Positions 1 to 11,500 of a stretch of DNA of 64,000 bases are shown here, one piece after another (position 1 is the stretch's first letter; every line of letters starts with the position of its first letter). Below the pieces are notes generated by a model. The model saw only the letters and a list, made by a program, of their open reading frames with translations, searched no databases and was not told where the DNA came from. The stretch lies in contig NMRA01000036.1 in assembly GCA_002633005.1 (NCBI GenBank), positions 6,869-70,868 on the forward strand, written 5' to 3'. This DNA is from Phoronis australis. Taxonomy: Eukaryota; Phoronida; Phoronidae. A program made the position numbers and the translations under genes.

Positions 1-1850
1 GGGGGCGGAGTATAACAAAGAGGGGGGAAACGTTGGGTACGGGAAGGAAATGGTGGGCAAAGAAGTTCATTTAAATCGTGAAATATTTCAGATGTGAAAC
101 TTTTGAACAAAAATGGGTCTTGAGAACTCGCCGTCGGTGATAAATTTGCTCTATGCTTTAACTGAGCATTTTCTTAGCATTATTAACTGCCATCCCACGA
201 GGTCGACTGTAGGGTCATCGCTTCAGATCTTGAAAAAATGCGCGTTCATACATCCTGGTGAGATATGTTCAAAAAGTTTTTTCTAATTATCAGGCCAGTA
301 TTTTTTAAGTTGGAGCGTCGTCAATATTTTGGCCCAAAATAGTTCATCTTTGGTTCAAATATGTTCAGTAAGTGATGTAGTTTTAAAACGGTTCAAATGG
401 AAGGTAGTGAAAAAATGTTTTATATTTTTGCGAAAACTGGGCCTCTCTATCCGAAGACAGTTTGCCTTTTCAAACAGGTTTCCGTTAACCTTAGTTGGAA
501 CGCCAAAATGCGATAAACTATGCCAGTTTTTGTGTATAGCCATTTCGAGGTGCTTTGGGGACCAGTTTGTGGGATGCTAGTGATTTCAGATAATACTTCC
601 TTATCAGTTTCTGCGTGACTATGTAGAAAAAAATATAAAAAATTGGGTTTTGTGTTTGTTTTCAAGGAAGATACAATGGAAAAAATATACCATCTCGTAT
701 TTTACAATACTTGACTACGGACAGTCAACAGAGTGTAACTCGTGAACTCCATCAAGGGGCTTAGTACATTAGTTTTTGCAAATATATTTCTGTGGTTATA
801 ACAATGGCTGACGTCACATGAATTTTTTTGATGTTTTGATTACTGCTGGCCCCTGTGGTTGCGCTTTCTATATTTTGATTTCTTTGGTGAAATTCCGTAC
901 ATTTGGTCAAATAGTTTCTGTATCAAGGAAACAGAGGCACATGCACGTTTTCGAATGATTCTAACCTGTGCTGTCCCACCATACATCTAAGTTGTGCACA
1001 AGGTTACATCACTCGTGTGATTTTGTATTGTTAAATGTTGTTTGCGGTAACACATGAATTTAGATCTTAACTAATAACTTCGGTGTTGGGTTTTAATTAA
1101 ATTCATTTACATTGAGGGAATAAATATTTTTTAACATTGTTTTCTGACATAAACCACCTTAATTTTAGTTTTTGTGTTTTGTTTAGTAATTAATTTAAGG
1201 TTTTGAATCTTCCTCAGTGGCTCCCTGCATGACGGTACTTACATATATAGCATTTACAGGATGCACAACTCCGATAGGTTTGTTTTTTTAAACATTTTAC
1301 CTTTATCAGTACAAGATTCATAACATGGGTTTGTTTTCATGTTAATCGATGAACTGCACAGAAACAGTAAATAAAATGTACTTCCAAATCTTCCAATTCA
1401 TTTATTAGGCTCTGCGTAAGATATTCATTCAATGCTTGACAGCTTTACATCATCAAAATATTTTTTCTTTCAAAATTAAAACCGACTGCGGTATATACAA
1501 TAAGCATCACCAAAAGCCCAAGTTTCACATATCGCGACTGTATTTGAGTGTTTTAAGGCACGCACAGTTACAAAGTGCAGGTTATGACGTACTTTCTTTG
1601 CAATATTTGTTGAAACATACAAAACGCAATTTGTACTATGAGCTTAAAGGAGCATGCCACCCAAAAAACAACCTAAGTTGTATCAATTTAGATCGAGTAC
1701 GGGAGTTGCGTCCATCCCAAATTAGCGTTTCTAAAATTTTCCTTGTCCGAAAGTGGCGGACAAAAATCCGACGTTCATGACATTGTCCGAAATTCGAGGA
1801 TCATTGAAAAACAGTTTTTGGACCTTGTACGAATTTCGTGGACTATGAAA
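1..1850. other. no recognisable gene
   Basis: AT-rich DNA with many stops in all frames. The longest ORF (1436-1780, 114 codons) has no recognisable domain and no codon bias I can point to, so I do not call it coding. I see nothing else here. Confidence 0.6.
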
Positions 1851-1874
1851 AACTCATTTCGGAAATATTTATTC

Positions 1875-2015
1875 TTGGTCGAAAATGGCGGGCCGGCCGA
1901 AAATCGCGCGACTTTATCGTAGTTCTACTCCATAACGACACGTACGGTTGCGTTACCTGATACCTGACGGCAGACGGAGGTGTTGAAATTATCCAATGAC
2001 GTCATCGGCTTCACA
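1875..2015. promoter_or_regulatory. candidate promoter/enhancer with YY1-like, CCAAT and CRE motifs
   Basis: This is a locally GC-richer patch in AT-rich surroundings. An AAAATGGCGG motif, the core of the YY1 site often found at metazoan promoters, lies at about 1882-1891. A CCAAT box at 1993-1997 overlaps a perfect palindromic cAMP-response element (TGACGTCA) at 1997-2004. The motifs are seen directly; promoter function is inference. It could serve an unseen first exon of the KATNIP gene (first recognised exon 6.5 kb downstream) or another gene to the left. No transcript evidence is available. Confidence 0.25.
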
Positions 2016-2339
2016 CGCAGTCTGTGCAGCAGTTCACAACACGGGTTACTGGTGTCAGCTTATCGCTTGAAGTCATCGTTTAACACCAATAAATCATCAA
2101 ACTTCGATGTAAAACCCTTAAAAATACACCGAGTTCTTATAAAAACGTGTTGTTTTATTTCGCTCTTACGGATTTATAGGTATTTGGACACACCGTAGCC
2201 TACAAAGTTCGGCAGGCCAATAAGGTCCGTAGCAGGAGTTTGGGGTCTGTTCAGAGATACAGATCTGTGTTGTTCAGACTTGTAATTTTTGAGTTCTAAA
2301 TACAAAATGCTTGTTAGCCTGACCAATGGCTCGTAGCAC

Positions 2340-2500
2340 GATTAAAAATGAACTTAACTTTTCATCGAAAAACTTAAGTTTTTGGTCTGAAAAACTTAAG
2401 TTTTTGGCGAAAAGTTAAGTTTTTTGAAACAAGTTTTTAGTAAAAAACATAAGTCATCAAAACTTAAGTTTTTGAAAACTAAGTTTTCAGAACATATGTT
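2340..2500. repeat. short palindromic A/T-rich repeats (AAACTTAAGTTT)
   Basis: Several near-identical copies of the palindrome AAACTTAAGTTTTT are spaced irregularly over about 160 bp, directly upstream of the left inverted repeat at 2507. Similar A-rich fragments recur at about 3085-3130. They may belong to the same mobile element, but this cannot be shown here. Confidence 0.5.
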
Positions 2501-2506
2501 TTCAAG

Positions 2507-2546
2507 GAATATAAATCGGTAAATAAAACAACAAGAATGGATCAAC
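2507..2546 (+). repeat. left arm of 40-bp inverted repeat
   Basis: The 40 bp are the reverse complement of 2955-2994 with one visible mismatch. The two arms are about 410 bp apart and enclose the GIY-YIG remnant. The arrangement suggests terminal or subterminal repeats of a mobile element, or a local inversion-duplication. Confidence 0.85.
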
Positions 2547-2557
2547 GTATTGGATAG

Positions 2558-2808
2558 AACATAGGACAAACTCAACATAATCTACAAACTCGGTTTCGTA
2601 ATCATAGATTTAACATAATACATAAAAACATTTCTGATACTATAGGTAATCATTTCAATTCCAAAAACCATAATATTCAAGATCTTTCTGTACAAATAAT
2701 AGCAAAACTCCAACACCCCAGTACCCCTCACAGACTCAAAGAGAACAATATTGGATAGACAAACTTAATACAATAGAACCTCATGGATTGAACATAAAAA
2801 CTTCTTAA
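2558..2808 (+). pseudogene. GIY-YIG endonuclease domain remnant, Penelope-like retroelement
   Basis: Conceptual translation from 2558 gives an IGQTQ..LQTRF..HRF stretch. It is followed by a GNHFN motif at about 2645, and then a shift of one base at about 2740-2750 leads into YWIDKLNTIEPHGLN and a stop at 2806. This order (a YIGQT-like core, an R..HR pair, HFN, then YWI.KL.T..P.GLN) is the pattern I know from the GIY-YIG nuclease domain of Penelope-like and related retroelement proteins. The upstream GIY half is degraded by stops, and no reverse transcriptase domain is visible, so this is a dead 3' fragment. It sits between the inverted-repeat arms 2507-2546 and 2955-2994. Family assignment is from motif recall, not a search. 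Confidence 0.6.
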
Positions 2809-2954
2809 AATATGTCATTGAATTTTTTACGCAAGAATGTATCATTTTCATTACACCATATCTCATATGTCAATTGTCATTTTGTGTTTGATTTTATTTT
2901 ATTTCTGTTTTTGTTGATAAAGGAAGTTATTACATCCGAAAATTTCAAATTTCA

Positions 2955-2994
2955 GTTGATCCATTCTTGTTGTTTTATTTACAGATTTATATTC
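2955..2994 (-). repeat. right arm of 40-bp inverted repeat
   Basis: Reverse-complement partner of 2507-2546. It closes the interval that holds the retroelement nuclease remnant. Confidence 0.85.
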
Positions 2995-2999
2995 TTCAT

Positions 3000-5130
3000 T
3001 TCATGAAACAATAGTATCCTTGGGAGGATCTGGATAGCCTTATTTAGTTTCAGATATATTTTCTACGTTATTTTTCAAGGAACAAACTTTTAAAAACTGA
3101 AGTTTTCTAAAAGCAATAAGTTTCAATACGACAGGCATTCAAAAATTTTCACTGAAACAAGAGTGGAGTACAGTAACAAATTTAATGATTCTCACACAGG
3201 ATTTAACAAAATAGAGTTCTATTAACATTTCATTAACAGTGATTAATTGCAGAAAATAAAATGCACTTCCTAAAATACACTAGTTCCTTAAAATAAGCGA
3301 ACATTAGTGAAATATCAAAATCTTGAAAACCAGAAACATTTCAAAAATCAGTTCAAGTGTCATGCATACAATGCAGTGAAAACTAAATGAGGCCAATAAT
3401 ATATTCATATTTGCATCGTTCTCAGTCTATGACAATACCCGATAACTGAGTGAGCAAAATGGAATGTACAAACAGAGAAATCACTACCAAATCATGAAAC
3501 ACAACCAAAGAAAATGTGATTACATAGCCACAAAGGACTACAACAAAAGTCTACGTTTCAACAGCACATAATTTTTCAACTAAAATTACAGCAATAACAT
3601 CATGAATAACAAATATTTTAATATGCAAAAGCCAAGAATACCCGCAGAGACAAGAGCATAACATAAAATGTAACAGGTAATTAAAAGTTTATCGACAATG
3701 GCCACAGATCTGATTTTGGGAAGTACAATCCTCATGCTAGAAATAGTGCCTAGAATCACCTATCATGGTTTTCAACCTTAAAAATATCAGTTTAAAAGTC
3801 GTTTTGTTGACAATCATAATAACAGTAAATCCAATAAACTCCATGGCGTGAACAAGTTTCACTAAAAGTAACCCTAAGTACAACCTGGTTATACGAGATG
3901 GAAATTAGAAAACGTAGACCTTTAAAAATATTCTTTTTTCTTTAATTTAAAGGTACTGAACTTCATACACATATCTATAGGGACTTTCATACTAACATCA
4001 AGGTGTCAATGTTTTTGGAAGTTACTGTCAGTATGAACGCTTAAACTTTGGTCCTGGAAGGAATTTAAGTTATTGCCAGGGGCCACTGTTATCATTAACA
4101 ATTGGATAGTAGTGTGATGGCTAATAGTTACTTATACCTTGCTCTAATCATCACCAATCAATTTAGAAATAAGTTTTATGTCAATTAACACATGTAAATG
4201 TTCCCAAATTGTCACATCTAAGCATGCAGTGCTACCTTGCGATCACGACAGCGTCGCCTACTGTTTACCTCGAAGTTCATTAACTACCGAAGCCAGAATG
4301 AACGGTCCAGTTAACTTCGCAGTATACGTAGGCGCTCCGCTCAGACTAGAGTTCCTAGCAAACAGAACATCAAAAGGCCATTATAGGGTAACCGGTAAAG
4401 GCCAGCCTAGGGTATTTAAAAAGAAGTAAGGGAGCATAAAATACAAGAATGTTGATAAAACACCAGCAAATAACTGTGGAAAGAACAAGCATCAATTTCA
4501 GTGATCAGCGAGCTGGAATACAGAACTGTCATTATCACTTGATGCTAACTAATACTTGAAAATGCACCTGAATTAATTGTTCAAACATTTATGTCATTGA
4601 ACATTTCTCCGATTCAGAACTTGACATCTTTAATGCATCGTCTCCGCCTGATAAAAATATAGAGTCCTGATAGGTAGATTTTCAATCCAAAAATGCTACA
4701 ATCTCTAGGTACAGTAGCAAGGTGAGTACATTGAAAAATCACGGAATTGCTTACACTCACTACAGTTTTATAGATTGGAGGACTGGAATTCAACTTTCGA
4801 TGGCCAACAATAGCCAATTACACCGCCTTGTAATGCTGCAGGCATACAACCATACAGGGGTCATAGAAAATCCCTATAAAGTCTATAAAGAGTTACTCCC
4901 CAGAGTTCAACAAAAATATCGGCCACTAGCACTGCTATGTATTCATTGTATTGGGAACACCTTCATGACTATGTGTCGTGGGGTACACTACAACAAACTG
5001 GAATGTACACCACCATAAACACAAACACCCTTTGAGGATGAAGGAAAATATGCAAGAGTATTTTGCCAGTTACTAATATCCTATTCGGCCATGGAATGCA
5101 TATACAAAGTGGAGCACCTTTCAATTATTC
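3000..5130. other. no recognisable gene
   Basis: AT-rich unique-looking DNA. ORFs at 4178-4429 and 4722-5018 are short, have no recognisable domain and no plausible splice context, so they are left uncalled. Confidence 0.5.
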
Positions 5131-5140
5131 CGCAGATGGN

Positions 5141-5377
5141 CTGTGATCAATTTTATCCACTTTAATTGCGCAGATATTCACAATCAATATAAATGCTATA
5201 CTTCTGCGTCATCAAGTTTAAAGGAAACTCCGCCAATATATAAGAAAGAGACTGAAATTCTTCACGTTATAACGGTTATTTGAAGTAGCCACCAAATTTC
5301 CACTTCTCGCAAGATTTGGGCCAATCACATGAAGGTGCTGAAGATGGTGCTCGACTCCAGTACGGTACACTTTTATA
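5141..5377 (+). repeat. 237-bp direct repeat, copy 1
   Basis: It begins CTGTGATCAATTTTATCCA and matches 5464-5700 with scattered substitutions and almost no length change. The copies are offset by 323 bp. A single N at 5140 sits exactly at the left border, which may mark an assembly problem in the repeat. Confidence 0.85.
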
Positions 5378-5463
5378 ACTCGCAGATGGGCAAAATGGAG
5401 CACTTTGTAATCGTAATTCCAGAAACTAAAGAGCATGGAAATTTTCTTGAAACATTGAAGGCA

Positions 5464-5700
5464 CTGTGATCAATTTTATCCATTTTAATTCCACAGATAT
5501 ACATAATTAATATAAATGCTATACTTCTGCGTCATCAAGTTTAAAGGAAACTCCGCCAAAATATAAGAAAGAGACAGAATGTCTTTACGTTATAATGATT
5601 ATTTGATGTAACCTACGAATTTCCCCTTCTCGCAAGATTTTGGCCAATCACATGAAGGTGCTGAAGACGGTGCTCGACTCCAGTACTGTACACTTTTATA
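5464..5700 (+). repeat. 237-bp direct repeat, copy 2
   Basis: Second copy of the 5141-5377 unit. Divergence of roughly one tenth by eye indicates a real, fairly old local duplication rather than a collapsed read artefact. Confidence 0.85.
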
Positions 5701-6159
5701 CCTCCATGCGCAGATAACGTTTCCGTCCCCCATATTGAATTGTTGTTGGGGAAGCTTTCTGTAGGATGCTCATGAAAACAACTTGTTGCAGTGATTTCAG
5801 CGCATTTTATGCGTCATCTGATTGTCTTATTTGCCTTTAGCAGCACAGACACAGCATTTGAGATGGATAGTATGTATCACCTCTGGCAGTGCTTTGAATT
5901 TGTTTCGTACTCTTCAGGTTTGCAAATACGCAGCAAATAGCAAAGCAAATGTCATTCAGCACTCAGTGCTCAGTGTCTGTGACAGACAGATCAGTCAATT
6001 CAATGAACTCCGTGTCAACTCGGTGGACTGCATTTAGAGAGATTCGTATCTAATCTGCCCATCCCAATGACAATGGGCCCTGTGGCTTGCTTCAGAAAAT
6101 TTCCAAACAGCTGCAAAAATGTAAAATAGGCATGATAATAGTGCCATTCTATTGGGGCA

Positions 6160-6249
6160 CTGGTCGCATATAACGTTCCCTGATTTATAGAACCAGTTTG
6201 ATCCACTAAATAACGGGCCTGTTATTCAGGGACCGCTATATCCGACCAG
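6160..6249. repeat. foldback (hairpin) element, copy 1
   Basis: The left arm 6160-6190 and right arm 6219-6249 are imperfect reverse complements of 31 bp each (CTGGTCG.ATATA.CG.TCCC core), with a 28-bp loop. The loop-side sequence (GAACCAGTTT..TCCACT..ATAACGGG) recurs in the hairpin at 18051-18148, so the two are copies of one dispersed family. Confidence 0.7.
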
Positions 6250-6540
6250 CCTCCTATTGTGCCTCGTCCTGTTTAGCCTAAATAGCCTGAACTTTCACTG
6301 CCACATCGCTGTTAATTCAAGCATAGTGGGACACCTTTGGAAGCCCTCGGTTTCTTTGAATTCCTCTCACTTGAAAAAATACTATGTCAATTGTGAATTT
6401 TTCTTGGTTCATATTGGCTTGATTCACAACAAAACAGATAGTTGACATGCATTACTTTCTGTGTCCTCGGGTAAAATTGAAAAACATGAAGGCTTATGTG
6501 GTGATCTTCCATCTGCCGGCCAGGATAAAAGAACGGGGAC

Positions 6541-6600
6541 GTGTCTAATTTGTACATAGCTGGCTTACCCGTGTCTAATTTGTACATAGCTGGCTTAGCC
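6541..6600 (+). repeat. 30-bp tandem duplication
   Basis: Two adjacent copies of a 30-bp unit beginning GTGTCTAATTTGTACATAGC, differing at a single base near the 3' end (CTTACCC versus CTTAGCC). Confidence 0.9.
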
Positions 6601-6609
6601 GTTCTCCAT

Positions 6610-7355
6610 ATCATGGATAAAGTTTGCATACCATAATGCAGTTTATCTGGGATTCACAATATTGTCTAGGGCTGCCAATTGACAAGGGGTGGTTGAGCTT
6701 CCGTTTTTGAGTGTAAGGGTGCTGGACCACGAGTTGTTGGTTTGGACCACCTAGTTGATATGTGCTTGCAATTTTTGGGTCAGACCTGCAGCTCCTTGAT
6801 ATTAGCCCAATTTAATCATTGTTTTTTACCTTTTTACTTGGCATAGTATAAAACCCTCCATCTAGTAGAATCTAGATGGTTAGAATTGTTTTGGATAACT
6901 TGCTATTTTGTAGTTCCCTGGAACACCTGTTATGTATATTTATAGATTAAACTGAACCAAGTCCATTTTGATTTGAATGATTAAGCTACAATTAGGCTAT
7001 GATGTGTTAGTGTTATTAAGTCTTTTTTGCTAATTTTACCTTTTCATTTGTAATGATGAAATGTTATTTCTTGCTTTTTATCAAATTTAATTTTTTTCCA
7101 TCATTCGATATATGACCTTAGCACTCTGTTATATTTTGTGTTTACTTTCTTTGGTGTAACTCCTTAAACACAAGTAATTGTCGGAATTCTGCGAACAACT
7201 CTTTAGTGTCAACATAACTTTAAAGCATCAAGTTGAAATTATTCTTTTTTCTATATTGTTATGCTTGCACTAGTTTTCATAGTTGATTGTTTTGCTTTGT
7301 GACCACTAGATTTCTCACTCCAAAAGTTCATGTGATTGTCTTTCAATTTGTTAAT
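6610..7355. other. no recognisable gene
   Basis: AT-rich DNA upstream of the first recognisable KATNIP exon. Nothing in it could be supported as a gene. Confidence 0.5.
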
Positions 7356-7358
7356 TCT

Positions 7359-7400
7359 AGATTCCAAAGGAAGACGACAGTGGGGGAAAGCTCCAGGAAA
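7359..7400 (+). CDS. possible upstream KATNIP coding exon (tentative)
   Basis: A pyrimidine-rich tract ending TTCTAG precedes 14 in-frame codons (IPKEDDSGGKLQEK). These end in phase 0 before GTTACG, which would join in frame to the exon at 8523. The acceptor is good but the donor is weak, and the peptide is too short to match to the family. The true first exon with the initiator Met remains unidentified. Confidence 0.2.
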
Positions 7401-7868
7401 AGGTTACGTTGCACAACTAAAAACACAGAAACAACACGAAAAGGTCTGTTGAACATTTTATTTTCTGAGTATAATCAGAAGGCAATGCTAACGTAGTGTC
7501 AACTTACCAAATGCGACGTTGCAAAATTGCTGTCAAGCGGTGGTGATTGGACCCTTCCAATTGTTGCCGAACAGTTCCAACTTCCGTACCTGTTTACTGC
7601 CTGTAGCATTTTGAATGCGTCATGGCATGGCAGCCTGGGATTTTTACTGTTTTCGCCAATACTGCTCCAAAGCAGACAAAATCATGTAAGTGCAGGGTGC
7701 CATCCAAAGGAAATCCAGTTCCAGGATGACAAGAATCAAAGTGAATCATAGGTATTCTAAACTCATCATTGAGGCCCTGCTAGGTCAATGATCTCTGTGC
7801 AATGCTCAATGGTCACCTTGGTAATTGTTAACATGTTTCTCATTAACACTCATGAATCATGATTCTTA

Positions 7869-8365
7869 AAGGTTACGTAGGACCTTATTGACAAGTATGT
7901 GCATGTATCCAAATATCTACATAACTACAGGCTTTAAATCGGCAAAAGTATATATTTTCTGTAAAGAAGGTTTGCAGAATTGCATTTTTGTCTTAAGGCC
8001 AATCTGCCGTTAATTGGGTTGCGTGACTGTGACTTTACTCTGAAGTTTGGCATAAAAAGAACAGCACAGCAGTATTAATAACGTCACCAAATTTCGTTTA
8101 ACATAATTGTCCATGATCAAAAAGGCTGTTAAAGTTTTGCTGAATTATCATTTCATTTTCGTTTTATTCAACTTTTGAGTTACTTCAAAACATCGTGAGT
8201 CTTATAGCCTGTCATGCAAAAGTGAAACAATTCATATTGTGGTTTAGAGAACAATGCATAAAGCATAGCTTCTGAATGATACATATGAATTCAGTCGACC
8301 ATTTCTGAGATGTGATGTTCTGAAGTTAGCAGGATTTTCATATTTTAGGGTCTTATTTAGCCTTA
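7869..8365 (-). mobile_element. MITE-like element with GTAGGACC ends, copy 1 (reverse orientation)
   Basis: It begins GGTTACGTAGGACCTTA and ends near TTTAGGGTCTTATTTAGCC. Read in reverse it parallels the elements at 37119-37540 and 41341-41797, including the ends, a conserved 'GCTAACTTCAGAACATC' segment and an inner '..CTGCC.TTAATTGGGT' block. No ORF is present, which fits a non-autonomous element. Confidence 0.55.
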
Positions 8366-8522
8366 AGTGTAAAGGAAAATTTAAGTGAAAAGAAAGCAAC
8401 TTAAAGCACAATCTCTGTAACATTAACCTTGAATGCGTGAATCAATGGTTATAGCATTGTTTGCTTATCAGTACATTCAAATTCGTACAGAGATGGCAGC
8501 ACTTGTTCTTGACTATTGACAG

Positions 8523-8593
8523 GTGACTTATGCCAAGGAGGAAGTGAACCCTGCTTATGATGAGTACCTCAACCTTCTACAACAGAAAAACAG
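8523..8593 (+). CDS. KATNIP: KATNIP exon 1 (first recognised)
   Basis: Acceptor ...TATTGACAG, donor CAG|GTACAT; starts in phase 0 and ends with two bases of an Arg codon. It encodes VTYAKEEVNPAYDEYLNLLQ and continues QKN. The YDEYL..LQQ.NR block is the conserved N-terminal signature of the family. The Val start shows that at least one upstream exon is missing. Confidence 0.85.
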
Positions 8594-11500
8594 GTACATA
8601 TATGCCAATGAGAGATTCTTTACTGTCTGACTTTTACAGTTCTTTGATTTTTCGCCAGGGTCCTAGGTCTAATATGTGTGCTCAAAATCAAATTTGCAAT
8701 AGATTGTTTTTCATATTTTCCGCCCTGCTTTTGTGTTAACTTAAGATTTTAATTATGGATATAATTTTGTGCTCAAGTACACTATACTTTATGTGGATGA
8801 TAGTTTAATCCTAGTTTGCACGTGATGACTCAAGCATGCTATATTTTTGTGCCTCAACTCAAAATGTTGAGTTTTTATTTGTTGAGTTTATAACCCAAAT
8901 TTAGGAATCATCAAGTGCAAACTTGGACTAGACATGTTTACGTGTAAACCATGTGTACTCCAGCAAAGAATAACAGACACTAATCTTGAGTTCGCACAAA
9001 AGTAGGGCAGAAAATGTGAAAAATAAGATTGAGTATGGAGATTAGGCGCCAGCCCCCGGTATTTAGCTCAAAACACAAAAGGCAAAAAAAGATGAATTTT
9101 GGCTATTATTTGTTTGGTTTCTTTTGACTGTAGATGTTATAAAACATTATTTGGTTAAGTTTCCGTTAATGTGCAGCAGAGTAATTAACCTTTGAAAAAT
9201 GCCAATTATTCTGTTTGAAATAACTGAAAAATTGTACTGACAGCGTGAGAGTTATGAAGATCAGTCTACTAACTGGAAGTGTTTGTAAAAAAACGAGTAG
9301 TCTTCACCAATCACATGTTTGTGTTCAATAAATATTAGGAAAGTCAAACATAATGCAATTTTGTAATCAAGCAGGTAAATTTGATGTTTTGGATTATTTC
9401 TTGTTTTGTTCTGTATTGTGACATGGTTCTTCTCTTAGACAAACAAAGGCTGTAACTGGCACTTGATAGTCAGGGCTATGCTAACCACTGCTCAATACAG
9501 ATATCTAGTTCTAACTTCAGAAAGCTTTCTGTAGCTGTGACTGAATTAGCTTTGGTCTTGAAAATTCATGGGGATATATTGTCTGAAGTGCTTCTTGTCC
9601 GAGTAGTCGCTGAAGCAGTGAGATTGTCTCGTTCTTCCAGGCTTACCAAACAGATGCAAAGGAAGAGCGGTCGTGAAGCGGAGATAGAAAAGAAAGAGCA
9701 AGGGTTCGCTTTGTACCTGAACGGGGCAAACGTGCACGTGAAACACTCGCCTCGACCCCCGAAGGAGCTGAAACCCAAAACTGCTGGAGGTATGTTCTCT
9801 GGTGGTCATGTGACTCAAGTAGGGATCATTAGGGACCTATAATCGCCATTTCGCTAGCATTCAAAACTTGCTTTCTGAAAGGAGGTAGTGGTTTTCTCTG
9901 TGTTGTCGTAAAAATGTATACCGTATGTGAAAAGACATAATTAATTCAATGCTTTTTATTACTGCTTCACATTATAGTTAAAAATATTATCATGAAGCCA
10001 CCAGGAGCTTCATATTTATCATGATTCTGTGATGAGAATACCCAGGAGCTTTAGGAATAGCTGAAGCATGCATTCAGTGTGGTGGACTTAAAAATATCAA
10101 ACATTTTTGTGCACTTTCAATGGACGGAGAGGGAAAATTGAACATATCATACTCTGGCAATAATAGTGAACGGTGCTTTAGTCTTGTGCGTATTGTGTTA
10201 TTATGCTTTTATAATCAATGGTGTTCCAATGCTATCTAATGATATGGTCTAAAATAATCTTTGTGCATTAATGTTCATGATGTGAACTGGACTGGTAGAT
10301 CTGTGATAAGGCACAAATCATCATCTCGGGCGTCACTAACTGTAATAATACTATGTCATCCTCAACTAGGTCGTGGCGTAATACAATACTAAACAGTAAA
10401 ACATGCGTGAGTCAGTTCCAAGTGAACTGAGACATTTATCCGACTTGTGAAAATGTGACTTGTCTTAGAGGCTGAGTGCACAAACTAGAATAACTGTGTT
10501 GCGGAACTTTGTTTGGGCTTAGGAAAATTCATTTTTTGACTTCTGCATGATTGTTTAACTGCTTGCTGCAACCGCGTGTGTCCTATGAATACTTTGATAT
10601 TTGATTTTGATCCATTATGTTTGAAGAGGGTCGTAGCCGAACCCGAATCACGCACGCCAGCCAGCCATCGAGTGAGGTCGATCAGTTAAGGTCAAAAACA
10701 GCTCCAGAAAAACGTAAAAACTGGTGCGCAGGCTCTGTACATATCAAGTCGGAGAAAGGTCAAAAGGTCAAGATCAGAGCACCAGGTAGTGTTTTATTGT
10801 TGGTCAGAAATTATTATTGGTGGGTTGGTTTTTGGTCATGTTGTAGCATTTAATCTATGACTGACTAGTTCATTAAGAGATTCAAGGCTACCTGAACACA
10901 TCACCAAAAGGATTACATTTGAATGTCAGAGAATAAATAAAATTCTTTGAGTTGCTGACTCTAGATTGAACTCAAAATTATTTTTGGCATTTCCTATTCT
11001 ACTTTTGTGCCAGCTCCGGATGAGTGTCTATTATTGTATGCTCAATTAGTACTAGTTTGTACACTTAATCATCCCATCTTTGAGTCTAAAAATTCGACTC
11101 TGATCTCGAAATTCGAAATTTAAAATTTTTACTTGAAATCTCACAATTTTACTTAAGTTTTTATCTCGAATTTAGTCGTCATCAAATGCGACTCGAAAAC
11201 AGAATCTTGAGTTAGCATGGAGAATGCCAAAAATAATTTCGAGTTTGATTTCGGATAGAAAAATTAGATCCCAGCCTGTAGTGTGATGTTGCTGTTTATG
11301 GATTTTTAAATTTTGTAAAACTGTTGTCAGCGGCGTTCCATCAAAATTGTACGTTCTTGCACCAATATAAAGTAAGGCCCGTGCATGAGTTGTAAATTTA
11401 GGTTCTGCAATATGCGAGTTGGCAAGTTCATTTTGTTTTGAGGATATGCTATATTCATTCACCGACAGATGTACGTAACTTATTGGGAAACTACATTGCC

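Noticed and set aside
1436-1780. 114-codon + strand ORF
   Set aside because: No domain, no splice context and no other support; length is compatible with chance.
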